Of a stretch of DNA of 63,777 nt, positions 26,303 to 35,162 are shown piece by piece; positions within the stretch are counted from its first letter, which is position 1, and each line of letters opens with the position of its first letter. Origin of the DNA: Nocardia sp. Lineage in GTDB: Bacteria > Actinomycetota > Actinomycetes > Mycobacteriales > Mycobacteriaceae. The translations under genes and the position numbers were made by a program. The stretch lies in contig NZ_JAODNK010000112.1 of assembly GCF_025465275.1 (NCBI RefSeq), positions 1 through 63,777 on the forward strand, read 5' to 3'. Under the pieces are notes generated by a model. It was not told the DNA's origin. It ran no database searches and saw only the letters and a list, made by a program, of their open reading frames with translations.

Positions 26303-26986
26303 GTGAGGGCCGGCGTGCAGGCGCAGGATTCGGGGATACGCCGTATCGGGCTGGTCGAGGATCATGAATCGGTCGCGATCGGGCTGGCGGCCATGCTGTC
26401 GCCCGAGGCCGATCTGGAGTTGGTGATCACCGCGGGGACGGTGGCGGAGCTGTTGTCTGCCGGGCCGCGATTGGATTTGGTGGTGCTGGATCTGCGGCTC
26501 GCCGACGGATCCTCGCCCGACGACAATGTGCGGGCGCTGCGGGAACGCGGCATCGAGGTGCTGGTGTTCACCGGTGCGGACAATCCGTTCATGGTGCGCG
26601 AGGCCGCCCGGGCGGGTGTGCTGGGCGTGGTCCGGAAATCGGAAGATGTTCCGACCGTGGTGGCGGCCGTGCGCCGCGCCGCACAGGGCGAACAGGTGGT
26701 GACCACCGATTGGGCGGCCGCCATCGATGGTGATCCGCAGCTGTCGAATGTCGGGTTGAGCCCGCGGCAGCAGCAGGTGCTGCAGCTCTACGCCTCCGGT
26801 GAGAAAGCGTCGCGGGTGGCGCGCATGACCGGCCTGTCGGAGCAGACCGTGAACGACTATCTCGGCCGCATCCGGCAGAAGTACGCAGACGCCGGTCGTC
26901 CTGCGCCCACGAAAACCGATCTGTACAAGCGGGCCGTCGAGGACGGGTGGCTCCCCGTTCCCGAAAAACGGCACCCGCGCGCATGA
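26303..26986 (+). CDS. NarL/LuxR-type response regulator
   Basis: 227 aa. Receiver domain (about 13-125): acidic pair VEDHES, phospho-acceptor Asp in LVVLDLRL, conserved Thr/Ser region VFTGAD, Lys in VVRKSED. Output domain LuxR HTH (about 150-205): GLSPRQQQVLQLYASG and TGLSEQTVNDYLGRIRQKY. GTG 26303 or GTG 26315 may start it. Overlaps the sensor kinase gene by ATGA. Confidence 0.9.
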   Translation: MRAGVQAQDSGIRRIGLVEDHESVAIGLAAMLSPEADLELVITAGTVAELLSAGPRLDLVVLDLRLADGSSPDDNVRALRERGIEVLVFTGADNPFMVREAARAGVLGVVRKSEDVPTVVAAVRRAAQGEQVVTTDWAAAIDGDPQLSNVGLSPRQQQVLQLYASGEKASRVARMTGLSEQTVNDYLGRIRQKYADAGRPAPTKTDLYKRAVEDGWLPVPEKRHPRA

Positions 26987-28275
26987 CCGCGTCCGGCACC
27001 CTCGCAACCCGGCCCGCCGAGCATCCGATGTCCGTCCTCACCGCATTTCTACAGTGGCTGCGCCGCACGCTGGTGATCGCGCAGGAGGATCCGGCGACCG
27101 CCGCCTACGACCGGATCATGCGCCGGCTCGGCGTTTCCGTCGGCATTGCCGGAATCATCGTCTGCGCCATGGAATTGCCCGAGATCGCCGAGCAGGGGCG
27201 GCACGCACCCGGCTGGTGGACGGTGCTCGCCGTGGTGCTGACCTTCGGCTGGTTCCCGGTACTGGCGGTGGTCTCGGCCATCGCCGGTCCGGGGCCCGTG
27301 CGGGTCGTGTCCGGTTGTGCCGCACTGAGTTTCCTCGGTGCGCTGGCCACCATGCCGTTCGCGCTGACAGTCCATTCGGTGGATTCGACCACGGTGTGGC
27401 CGTACCGGGTGGCGGCGCTGGCGGTGATCGCGGCCGTGCTGGCCTGGCCACCGCGATGGGCCGTCACCTACCTGGTGGCTTCCTCCAGTTCGGTGGCGCT
27501 GTCGGTCATCTATACCGTCGGCGAGGTCACGCCGTACACGGTGGTCGAAAACTTCTTGCGCGCAGTGGGTTTGGCGGCCCTGTTCGTCTGGTGCGGTACG
27601 GCCGCCACGGGTGCGGCCGCGCGTGTCGACCGGGAATCGGTCATTGCCACTCGCCGGGCGGCAGCCGCTGCTTCGGCACAGGGCCGCGACCACGAGCGTG
27701 CTCGTTTCGCCGCACTCATTCACGATGCGGTGCTCTCCACGCTGCTGGAGGCCTCGCGTGCGGGCGCACAGTCGAATGTGCTGCGCCGCCAAGCCGAACG
27801 CACTCTCGAACAACTCGACGAATGTCGTGGCAGCGACCGGGATCCCGATCTGCTCGATGCGCGCTCGGCGGTGCTTTTCCTGCGCGCCGCCGTGCACGAG
27901 ATCAATCCGGTCGTACGATTCGCGACCCGAACCTGGCCGGGCTTCGACGATCTGCGCATGCCGGTGCACGCCGCCAGCACCATTGCCGCGGCGCTCGCCG
28001 AGGCGGTGCGCAACAGTCTGCGGCATGCCCAACTACCCGGTCGCGAGGTGCGCCGCATTGTCACCGCCACCGTGAGTGCGGGCAGCATCCGCATCGTATT
28101 CACCGATGACGGAGCAGGTTTCGACCTCGCCGAGGTCTCCGCGGACCGGCTCGGCATCTCCATGAGCATTCTCGGCCGCATGCGGCAATTGGCGGGCGGC
28201 AGTGCGTTCGTGGAATCCCAACCGGGAGAGGGTACGACCGTGACACTGGTGTGGGGTGGCGATGGTTCCCGCTGA
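26983..28275 (+). CDS. Membrane sensor histidine kinase (NarL-type partner)
   Basis: 430 aa. Five or six N-terminal helices (about 30-205) form the sensor; then DHp with FAALIHDAVLSTLLEAS (phospho-His candidate in LIHD), and a HATPase_c domain with N-box EAVRNSLRHA, G1 DDGAGFD and G2 GEGTTVTL. ATG at 26983 overlaps the response-regulator stop. The next gene overlaps its 3' end by 14 bp. Signal unknown. Confidence 0.9.
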   Translation: MTASGTLATRPAEHPMSVLTAFLQWLRRTLVIAQEDPATAAYDRIMRRLGVSVGIAGIIVCAMELPEIAEQGRHAPGWWTVLAVVLTFGWFPVLAVVSAIAGPGPVRVVSGCAALSFLGALATMPFALTVHSVDSTTVWPYRVAALAVIAAVLAWPPRWAVTYLVASSSSVALSVIYTVGEVTPYTVVENFLRAVGLAALFVWCGTAATGAAARVDRESVIATRRAAAAASAQGRDHERARFAALIHDAVLSTLLEASRAGAQSNVLRRQAERTLEQLDECRGSDRDPDLLDARSAVLFLRAAVHEINPVVRFATRTWPGFDDLRMPVHAASTIAAALAEAVRNSLRHAQLPGREVRRIVTATVSAGSIRIVFTDDGAGFDLAEVSADRLGISMSILGRMRQLAGGSAFVESQPGEGTTVTLVWGGDGSR

Positions 28276-29305
28276 TTACCATGCGGCCGAACTGGATTCG
28301 CGGTTCGACCTGCGCGATATGCTCGGCCTGCGCGGCCGCGCCGCCTGGCTGTTCCTGCTGATTCTCGAGGCGACCATCGCGCTGTACATGATTCGCAATT
28401 TCGGCGAATCACCGCAGTGGGCGGCCCTGCTCGGCACGGTGCTCATTCTGAGCGCGGGCGTGCTGGTCGTTGTCGTACCGGTGGATCCGCTTCCGCTTCC
28501 ACTCGCCCTGTTCGCCGCCGCGGCCGGGCCGGTGGCCACCGCGCTCACCGTTCTGACGCCATCGACCGATACCGTGCACCACTCGGTGTGGTCGGCCTTC
28601 GCCTCGTCCTATGTCCTCGCCGTGCTGGTACTGCGCGGCCGGGTCCGGACCGCCTGGGTCGGCGTGGCCGCGGTCGCGGGTGTGCTGCTGGTCGCCGGCA
28701 TGACCGCGCACCTGCAATCGAACACCGTGGTCGGCAGTCTGGTACCGATCGGCACCGTGGCCGCGATCTCGGTCTTCAGCATGGTCATGCGCCCGATGCA
28801 GCGCTCACTGCGACTGCTTCGCGAGGACGCCATGATGCGGGCCGCCTCCGAGGCCACCATGGCCGCCGCCGACAGTGAACGCACCCGCCAACTCGCCCGG
28901 CTGGACCGCGTGGCGCGCCCGATTCTGGAACGCATTGCCGATGGCGCCGAACTCACCGCCGCCGAACGTGAGGAGTGCCGTCTGCTCGAGGCCGAACTAC
29001 GCGACGGCCTGCGGGCGCCGCAACTGATGACCGACGAGCTCAGCGGCGCGGCGCGCGGTGCGCGTGCCCGGGGCGTCGAGGTCGTGCTCCTCGACGACGG
29101 CGGCTTCGCGGGCGTCCCGGAATGGGTGCGCAAACGTGTGATCGACGCGGCGACAAGGGAATTGGATGCGGCCAACACCGGAGCGGTGACGGTGCGGGTA
29201 CTGCCGCTGGGGCGGCGGGTGCTCGCCACCGTGCTCGCGCACGCGCCCGATCACGACTGCCGCACCGAGATCGATACGGACGGTCAGGTCAGCGTCACGG
29301 ACTGA
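28262..29305 (+). CDS. Degenerate sensor-kinase-like membrane protein
   Basis: 347 aa from ATG 28262. Five or six helices (about 25-185), then a coiled linker rich in Glu/Arg, in the same architecture as the kinase upstream. Catalytic features are gone: no DHp His, no canonical G1/G2 boxes; only ATRELDAAN vaguely recalls an N-box. It overlaps the kinase gene, so the three genes make one unit. Likely a pseudokinase co-sensor, phosphatase-like modulator or heterodimer partner; this is inference. Confidence 0.75.
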   Translation: MVPADYHAAELDSRFDLRDMLGLRGRAAWLFLLILEATIALYMIRNFGESPQWAALLGTVLILSAGVLVVVVPVDPLPLPLALFAAAAGPVATALTVLTPSTDTVHHSVWSAFASSYVLAVLVLRGRVRTAWVGVAAVAGVLLVAGMTAHLQSNTVVGSLVPIGTVAAISVFSMVMRPMQRSLRLLREDAMMRAASEATMAAADSERTRQLARLDRVARPILERIADGAELTAAEREECRLLEAELRDGLRAPQLMTDELSGAARGARARGVEVVLLDDGGFAGVPEWVRKRVIDAATRELDAANTGAVTVRVLPLGRRVLATVLAHAPDHDCRTEIDTDGQVSVTD

Positions 29306-29322
29306 ATGCGGCGGGACCCGTG

Positions 29323-29829
29323 TCAATTGGCCGGGTCCTCAGGGCTTTTGGTGTCTTTGGGCCGGCGCGGATCGCGCGGCATATCCCAGCGGCCCGCGCC
29401 GCCCTTCTTCATCTGATCGCGCAGCGCGCCCTGCACGGCCGTCGCCATCCACGAATTCAGCGACTGCCCGCTCTGCGCCGCGGCATCCTCCGCGCGCGAT
29501 TTGATCTGCTCGACCAATCGCAGCGTCACCCGGCTGATATCCCCGGTCATCTCCTCGAACGTCGGCGGGTGCTCCTCCTCGGCGCCCGCTGTTTTGCGCA
29601 CGTCCACGTGCGCTTCGCCCCCGTCATAGGAGACGTGCACGGTGTGATCGCCGACCGCGGCACTCACCTCGGTGGCGAGTTCGGACAGCGCCGCCAGCAG
29701 CACCAGTCGCGCCGAGTTCTCGGTGGCCGCGGCCAGGGCGGCGGCCGTCGACTGCGTCTTCTCGTCGCCGAGCGCGGCGGCCGCGACGAGGTTCTCGCGT
29801 AGTTGGGCGGTGTACTTGTTCAGATCCAT
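29323..29829 (-). CDS. Ribbon-helix-helix DNA-binding protein
   Basis: 168 aa. N-terminal helical region (1-60), a strand segment HTVHVSYDGGEAHVDV, then ISRVTLRLVEQIKSRAEDAA...SLNSWMATAV (about 97-137), a ribbon-helix-helix (CopG/HicB antitoxin-type) signature. No toxin gene adjoins it: the neighbours are the kinase-like gene and dapA. A palindrome 14 bp before its start suggests autoregulation. Confidence 0.75.
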   Translation of the reverse strand: MDLNKYTAQLRENLVAAAALGDEKTQSTAAALAAATENSARLVLLAALSELATEVSAAVGDHTVHVSYDGGEAHVDVRKTAGAEEEHPPTFEEMTGDISRVTLRLVEQIKSRAEDAAAQSGQSLNSWMATAVQGALRDQMKKGGAGRWDMPRDPRRPKDTKSPEDPAN

Positions 29830-29842
29830 GACACCAGTGTGC

Positions 29843-29856
29843 TGTCATAAATGACA
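29843..29856. promoter_or_regulatory. Palindromic operator of the RHH gene
   Basis: TGTCAT-AA-ATGACA, perfect 6-bp arms, 14 bp upstream of the ATG at 29829; position fits repression of the RHH gene and possibly of dapA transcription. Confidence 0.55.
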
Positions 29857-29974
29857 TCATTCAAGGTGTGATTTGGCGTCACCGCATGACGGCGACGCGA
29901 ATCACCGTCGCCGACGGGCCGGTTCGGGTATAACGATGCGAAAGGTGTTTCGGTAACCGGGTAGCCTTCTGGCT

Positions 29975-30883
29975 ATGACGAACGGTGAATCGACGCGGAT
30001 CGAGCTGCGCGCGTCCGGCACAGTCGGTGTCGCGATGGTGACCCCCTTTACCGCCGAGGGCAAGCTCGATGTCGATGCCGGGGTAGCGCTCGCCGCTCGC
30101 CTGGTCGAAGGTGGTGTCGACCTGCTCGCCATCTCCGGCACCACCGGAGAATCGCCGACCACCACCGAGTCCGAGAAGTTCGATCTGCTGCACGCCGTCG
30201 TCGACGCGGTCGGTGACCGCGCCACCGTTATCGCGGGTGCCGGCACCTACGACACCGCTCACAGCATCGAGCTGGCACGCAATGCGGCGCGCGCCGGTGC
30301 CCACGGTTTGCTGGTTGTCACTCCGTACTACTCGCGTCCCTCGCAGGACGGCCTGTTCGCGCATTTCACCGCCATTGCGGACAGCACCGACCTGCCGGTC
30401 ACGCTCTACGACATCCCACCGCGTTCCATGGTGGCCATCAATTCGGACACCATCCGCCGTCTCGCCGAGCACCCGCGCATTGTCGCGGTCAAGGACGCCA
30501 AGGGCGATCTCAATGCCGGTGCCGAGCTCATCGCCGAGACGGGCCTGTCCTTCTACTCCGGCGACGACGGGCTGAATCTGCCCTGGCTGTCGGTCGGTGC
30601 GGTCGGATTCATCAGTGTTATCGGCCATCTCGTGCCGGATCGCCTGCGTGCACTCGCTGCGGCTCATGCCGCCGGTGATGTGGCCCGGGCTCGTGAAATC
30701 AATGTCAGCATGATTCCGCTCAATCGGGCCATGTCCCGTTTGGGTGGCGTCGCCATGACCAAGGGTGCGCTGCGGCTGCTCGGGGTCGAGACCGGGGAGC
30801 CACGTTTGCCACAACTCATGCCCAATACCGAGCAGCTCGCCGAGCTTGCTGCAGATCTGCGAACCGCGGGGGTGCTTGCATGA
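29975..30883 (+). CDS. dapA: 4-hydroxy-tetrahydrodipicolinate synthase
   Basis: Condenses pyruvate with aspartate semialdehyde (first step of the DAP/lysine branch). 302 aa TIM barrel: GTTGESPTTT, YYSRPSQDGLFAHF (catalytic Tyr), YDIPPRS, and Schiff-base Lys in IVAVKDAKGDL. Upstream TATAAC (29929-29934) could be a -10. The RNase J gene overlaps the stop by ATGA, as in mycobacteria (Rv2753c-Rv2752c). Confidence 0.96.
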   Translation: MTNGESTRIELRASGTVGVAMVTPFTAEGKLDVDAGVALAARLVEGGVDLLAISGTTGESPTTTESEKFDLLHAVVDAVGDRATVIAGAGTYDTAHSIELARNAARAGAHGLLVVTPYYSRPSQDGLFAHFTAIADSTDLPVTLYDIPPRSMVAINSDTIRRLAEHPRIVAVKDAKGDLNAGAELIAETGLSFYSGDDGLNLPWLSVGAVGFISVIGHLVPDRLRALAAAHAAGDVARAREINVSMIPLNRAMSRLGGVAMTKGALRLLGVETGEPRLPQLMPNTEQLAELAADLRTAGVLA

Positions 30884-32907
30884 GCAACCCCGAAGGACGC
30901 CGACCGCGTCGTACCGCATCCCGCGCCGCAGGTGCGCCGGAACCTGTTGTCGCGCAGCCGAAGTCCGCTGCCACAAAACCGGAGAAGGCCGTAGCGCAGC
31001 CGACTGCCGTGCAGGCCGAAAGCCCCGCACCGCAGGAAGCCCGGGCCAAGCGCAACGGCACCCGGGCCGCCAAGAACGGGCAGGCCGACGCCGCGCCAGC
31101 GAAGGCACGCCAGGACGACTCCGCGCCCAAGTCGCGGCAGGCCGATCGCACCCGTAAGCCGGGCGGCACCCGTTCCCGGCAGGGTGGTCGTAGCGACCGC
31201 TCCGAGCCGGTCGCCGCGCCGCGACCCGAGCGTCGTCAGCTGCCCCCGCCGCCGAAGGCCCCCAAGGGCGGCCTGCGCGTATTCGCGCTGGGCGGCATCA
31301 GCGAAATCGGCCGCAATATGACCGTTTTCGAATACGACGGCAAGCTGCTGATCATCGACTGCGGTGTGCTGTTCCCCGAGGACCAGCAGCCGGGTGTGGA
31401 TCTGATCCTGCCCGACTTCGGTCCCATCGAAGACCGCATGGACGATATCGCGGCCGTCATCCTCACCCATGGTCACGAAGACCACATCGGTGCGGTGCCG
31501 TTCCTGCTGCGCCTACGCCGCGATATTCCGGTCGTCAGCGCCAAGTTCACCCTCGCGCTGGTGGCTGCCAAGTGCCGCGAGCACCGGTTGCAGCCCAAGC
31601 TCATCGAGGTCACCGAGGGGCAGCGCACGCAGCACGGCCCGTTCGACTGCGAGTACTTCGCGGTCAACCACTCGATCCCGGATGCCATCGCGGTCGCGGT
31701 GCGCACTCCCGCCGGCATGGTGCTGCACACCGGCGATATCAAGCTCGACCAGTTGCCGCTCGACGGCCGCCTCACCGACCTGGCCGGGTTCTCCCGCCTC
31801 GGCGACGAGGGCGTGGACCTGTTCCTGGTGGACTCCACCAATGCCGAGGTACCCGGCTTCGTCACACCCGAGCGTGAGATCGGCCCGGTTCTGGACAATG
31901 TGATCGGCAAGGCCAAGGGCCGAGTCATCGTGGCGTCCTTCGCCTCGCACGTGCACCGCATTCAGCAGGTCGTGGATGTGGCGCAGCGGTACGACCGCCG
32001 CATCTGCTTCGTCGGCCGGTCCATGGTCCGCAATATGCAGATCGCCCAGGATCTCGGCTACCTGAATCTGCCGGACGGCCTGGTGGTCGATATCGATCAG
32101 GCCGCGAACCTGCCGGTGCACAAGCTGGTGCTCATCTCCACCGGCTCGCAGGGCGAACCGCTGTCGGCGCTCTCGCGCATGGCGCGCGGCGATCACCGCC
32201 AGATCAATATTCGCGCCGACGATCTGGTGGTGCTGGCGTCCTCGCTCATCCCCGGTAATGAGAATGCCGTGTTCACCGTGGTGAACGGGCTGACCCGGAT
32301 CGGCGCGACCGTCATCACCCAGCAGAACGCGAAAGTCCATGTCTCCGGACATGCTTCGGCCGGTGAGCTGCTGTACCTGTACAACGCGGTGCGCCCGACC
32401 AATGCCATGCCCGTGCACGGCGAATGGCGGCACCTGCGCGCCAATGCCGCGCTCGCGGTGGCCACCGGTGTTCCGGAGGAGCGGGTCATGCTCGCCGAGA
32501 ACGGCGTTGTGGTCGATCTGGTCGACGGCATTGCCTCGATCACCGGTCGCGTGCCGGTCGGTCAGGTGTACGTGGACGGTCTGTCCGTCGGCGATGTCGG
32601 CGAATCCACCCTCTCGGATCGTCTGGTGCTGGGGGAGGGCGGCTTCATCTCCATCACCGTCGCCGTCGACTCCACCACGGGTAAGGCGGTCAGCGCTCCG
32701 GAGGTGCACGGTCGCGGCTTCTCCGACGACCCCGACGCCCTGGCCGAAACGCACGAACTCGTCGAGGCCGAACTCCGCCGCCTGTCGAGCGAAGGCATTA
32801 CCGACACCCACCGCATCGCCCAGAGCGTGCGCCGTGTTGTCGGCAAGTGGGTCGCGGACAAGTACCGCCGCCGCCCGATGATCGTCCCGACGGTCATCGG
32901 CGTCTGA
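30880..32907 (+). CDS. rnj: Ribonuclease J
   Basis: Bifunctional 5'-3' exo-/endoribonuclease of the metallo-beta-lactamase/beta-CASP group; mRNA turnover and rRNA maturation. 675 aa. A basic, Ala/Arg/Lys-rich disordered extension (1 to about 120) precedes the catalytic core, with zinc motif THGHEDHIGAVPF, VNHSIPDA, HTGDIKLD and beta-CASP FASHVHRIQQV; C-terminal RNase J domain. Typical cores are about 550 aa, so the N-terminal extension is the added part. Coupled to dapA. Confidence 0.96.
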   Translation: MSNPEGRRPRRTASRAAGAPEPVVAQPKSAATKPEKAVAQPTAVQAESPAPQEARAKRNGTRAAKNGQADAAPAKARQDDSAPKSRQADRTRKPGGTRSRQGGRSDRSEPVAAPRPERRQLPPPPKAPKGGLRVFALGGISEIGRNMTVFEYDGKLLIIDCGVLFPEDQQPGVDLILPDFGPIEDRMDDIAAVILTHGHEDHIGAVPFLLRLRRDIPVVSAKFTLALVAAKCREHRLQPKLIEVTEGQRTQHGPFDCEYFAVNHSIPDAIAVAVRTPAGMVLHTGDIKLDQLPLDGRLTDLAGFSRLGDEGVDLFLVDSTNAEVPGFVTPEREIGPVLDNVIGKAKGRVIVASFASHVHRIQQVVDVAQRYDRRICFVGRSMVRNMQIAQDLGYLNLPDGLVVDIDQAANLPVHKLVLISTGSQGEPLSALSRMARGDHRQINIRADDLVVLASSLIPGNENAVFTVVNGLTRIGATVITQQNAKVHVSGHASAGELLYLYNAVRPTNAMPVHGEWRHLRANAALAVATGVPEERVMLAENGVVVDLVDGIASITGRVPVGQVYVDGLSVGDVGESTLSDRLVLGEGGFISITVAVDSTTGKAVSAPEVHGRGFSDDPDALAETHELVEAELRRLSSEGITDTHRIAQSVRRVVGKWVADKYRRRPMIVPTVIGV

Positions 32908-32935
32908 CGCCCGAAAAGGCAAGCGCCACAGCCTG

Positions 32936-32969
32936 AGAGCGCCCGGCAGCACCAGCTGCCGGGCGCTCT
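32936..32969 (+). terminator. Terminator of dapA-rnj
   Basis: Perfect 15-bp stem AGAGCGCCCGGCAGC with loop ACCA, followed by TTGCTGTCT; 29 bp after the RNase J stop. Confidence 0.88.
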
Positions 32970-33169
32970 TGCTGTCTGCCAACCACTCTCGGATCCACTG
33001 TGCAGCAGGCTTCACAAGCATATCTACATTGAAATATGCGCATTTAATTATGAGTGATCGGTATGTCGATGCTCAAGCAAAGTTTCCGGCCGACGTCTGA
33101 AAACAAAAGCAGCCCAGACCCGAAGCTCTGAGCTGCTGCCTCCAGCGGGGAAGCCTGCCCGATACAAAT
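32970..33169. other. AT-rich intergenic stretch, no gene seen
   Basis: Part of the 308-bp gap 32908-33215 between convergent genes. Bases 33015-33060 are distinctly AT rich (for example GCATTTAATTATGAG) against the high-GC background. A weak AGCAGC/GCTGCT pairing lies at about 33110-33137. I see no ORF with a ribosome-binding site and no recognisable RNA fold. Confidence 0.5.
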
Positions 33170-33201
33170 CCGCCCCCGGCAGCTACAGCTGCCAGGGGCG
33201 G
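33170..33201 (-). terminator. Terminator of the MTB12-like lipoprotein gene
   Basis: CCGCCCC-C-GGCAGC, loop TACA, GCTGCC-A-GGGGCGG: 13 pairs with one internal C/A mismatch. 14 bp beyond the minus-strand stop at 33216. Confidence 0.75.
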
Positions 33202-33215
33202 GATCACGAGAGTCG

Positions 33216-33770
33216 CTACTTATCCTGGCACGCCGCGGAATCCAGCTTGGCGGCCTTCACGATGCTGCAGGCGAAATTGTGGTCGACCTTCCAGTCGTTG
33301 CCGTCGGCGACGAAGGAGACGGTGGCATTGTTGACCGGGGAGCCGCCGATGGTGACATTGGCATCAGCCTTGATCTTGCCGTCCGCGGGATCGGGGACAT
33401 TGGTGATCTGCACCTTGACGTCGTTCTTCTTGGCGGCGTCGACCAGTTTGGCGACCAGCTGCGGGTCCTGCCCGGCATCCTCGATCCAGTCGACCTTGGT
33501 CTTGGCGTCGATGGACGGGTCGAAGGCCTTGGTGATCTTGTCGTTCAGCTCTGCCACGGTCGGCTTCGGCAGGTTCGGCACCTGGGAGGTGGACGGTGCG
33601 GAGCCGGTGTCCTTGGTGTCGTCGGTGGTGCCCTGGAACGCATTGCCGGGTGCGGCGGCGCTGGTGGTGGTCGCGCTGTCGGACTTATCGCTCGAACTGC
33701 AGGCGACCAGGCCCAGCGCGGCGGCGGCCAGCGCCACGGCGGCGGTAGCGCGGAAGATGGTGTGCTTCAA
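33216..33770 (-). CDS. MTB12/CFP2-like secreted lipoprotein
   Basis: 184 aa. Lipobox LVAC (Cys at about residue 24), Ser/Thr-rich spacer (to about 70), then a domain beginning PTVAELNDKITKAFDPSIDAKTK and ending with VSFVADGNDWKVDHNFACSIVK. This order resembles the low-molecular-weight antigen MTB12 fold (NTF2-like secreted mycobacterial antigens). Function unknown. Two extra Cys near the end may pair. Confidence 0.75.
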   Translation of the reverse strand: MKHTIFRATAAVALAAAALGLVACSSSDKSDSATTTSAAAPGNAFQGTTDDTKDTGSAPSTSQVPNLPKPTVAELNDKITKAFDPSIDAKTKVDWIEDAGQDPQLVAKLVDAAKKNDVKVQITNVPDPADGKIKADANVTIGGSPVNNATVSFVADGNDWKVDHNFACSIVKAAKLDSAACQDK

Positions 33771-33798
33771 CGATGTTCTCCCTGAATGGAATTCGGAA

Positions 33799-34185
33799 TC
33801 AGAGCTGATAACCGGTGGTGCAGTTCCAGTGAATGATGGTGGCGTCGCCGTAGCTGCGCGTCAGCGCCTGGGACCGGGCCGCCGAGCGGGAGTACGCCGC
33901 ACCGTAGGTGTAGTAGCCGCGGGAGGCGGAGTAGGCAACTGCGCCGCAACCATTCGCGAAGGTGGCGACCACATGGCAGTCGTCGAAGGTGCAGGAGGCC
34001 ATCGCGCCGTCCTGCGCCGACCCGCGGTCGGAATAGTCGTAGGAGTAGCCGATGTGGCCGGTCGAGAGTGACAGCGCGATCGCGCCGAAATTGTCGGTGT
34101 CGGCACCGGCCGGAGCTGCGGTGCTGACCAGTAGGGAACCGGCTGCCGCAACCATCACGGCGGCGCCGCTGACGATCTTCTTCAA
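33799..34185 (-). CDS. Secreted DUF4189-domain protein
   Basis: 128 aa from TTG 34185, with AGAAGGG 7 bp upstream. Signal peptide ends near APAGA. Mature part: FGAIALSLSTGHIGYSYDY, then DDCHVVATFANGCGAVAYS, the DUF4189 pattern with paired cysteines. Longer open frame upstream lacks a ribosome-binding site. Found beside another secreted protein on the same strand; role unknown. Confidence 0.78.
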   Translation of the reverse strand: MKKIVSGAAVMVAAAGSLLVSTAAPAGADTDNFGAIALSLSTGHIGYSYDYSDRGSAQDGAMASCTFDDCHVVATFANGCGAVAYSASRGYYTYGAAYSRSAARSQALTRSYGDATIIHWNCTTGYQL

Positions 34186-34428
34186 GTGTGTTGCCCTTCT
34201 AGTGCTGTGGGTCCATGACCCGATGGACCGAGTGCACAAGCTACCGATCCGATTCGACCGATGCCAGCCGGCGAATGCCGTAGCGGCTGATGGCTTCATG
34301 ATCGAATGCGCGCCTTATGACGGACCGGGTGTTCCGCTTAAAGGCCTGGGCATTCAGCAATTGAATCGCTATCGCGAGGTGCAACGCGTGCGATGCATTC
34401 CAGGGGGTGTCCGGTTAGGGTTCCCTCT

Positions 34429-35046
34429 ATGAGCATGGCACAGCGGGAACGGCAGGCCCTGGTGCAGACGATGGCCGCGGCCGGCCCGGACGCACCCACC
34501 CTCTGCGGTGAATGGACGACGCGAGACCTGGCCGCGCACTTGATCGTCCGCGAGCGCCGCCCCGATGCCGCACCCGGCATCATGCTGAAGCCCTTCGCCT
34601 CCTACCTGGAGAACGTCCAGCGCCGGGTGGCGCAGCGGCCCTTCCCACAGCTGCTGGACCTGGTCAGCAGCGGCCCGCCGTGGTTGCTGCGCCCGGTGGA
34701 TTCGCTCATGAATCTCACCGAGATGTTCGTCCACCACGAGGATGTGCGCCGCGCTCAGCCCGACTGGGAGCCGCGTGAACTGTCCGCCGAGGACGAGAGT
34801 CGGCTCTGGAAGGTCCTGACCGGTTTGGCGCGCATGGCATATCGCAAATCACCGGTTACCGTCGCGCTTGCGACGCCGGACGGTCGCCGCACCGTTGCGC
34901 ATCGCGCGGGGGAGCGCACCGTCGTATTGGCAGGTCCGCCTTCGGAACTGCTGCTCCATGCCTTCGGCCGTAGTGCCGTGCGGCTGGAAGCCACCGGTGA
35001 CCCGGAGGATGTGGCCGCGGTCCAGGCTCTGGATCGCAGCGTGTGA
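34429..35046 (+). CDS. TIGR03085-family (DinB-like) protein
   Basis: 205 aa. Starts ERQALVQTMAAAGPDAPTLC, then GEWTTRDLAAHLIVRERRPD and MFVHHEDVRRAQ; this is the actinobacterial TIGR03085 group of the mycothiol-dependent maleylpyruvate isomerase-like/DinB fold. His residues (HL, HHED) can bind a metal. Exact reaction unknown. AGGG lies 8 bp before the ATG. Confidence 0.85.
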   Translation: MSMAQRERQALVQTMAAAGPDAPTLCGEWTTRDLAAHLIVRERRPDAAPGIMLKPFASYLENVQRRVAQRPFPQLLDLVSSGPPWLLRPVDSLMNLTEMFVHHEDVRRAQPDWEPRELSAEDESRLWKVLTGLARMAYRKSPVTVALATPDGRRTVAHRAGERTVVLAGPPSELLLHAFGRSAVRLEATGDPEDVAAVQALDRSV

Positions 35047-35162
35047 GATTTGGTCCGCCGGGAGCGCTCGAGTGGCGGTCCGGCCGCTGATCATGAAACG
35101 ATCACGCGCCGGACGGTAGCTTCCGCGAGCGGCAGTAGCCCGTGGTGATGAGGTGGTAGGCA

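Noticed and set aside
29323..29829. Toxin-antitoxin locus
   Set aside because: The ribbon-helix-helix protein looks like an antitoxin, but no toxin-like gene adjoins it.
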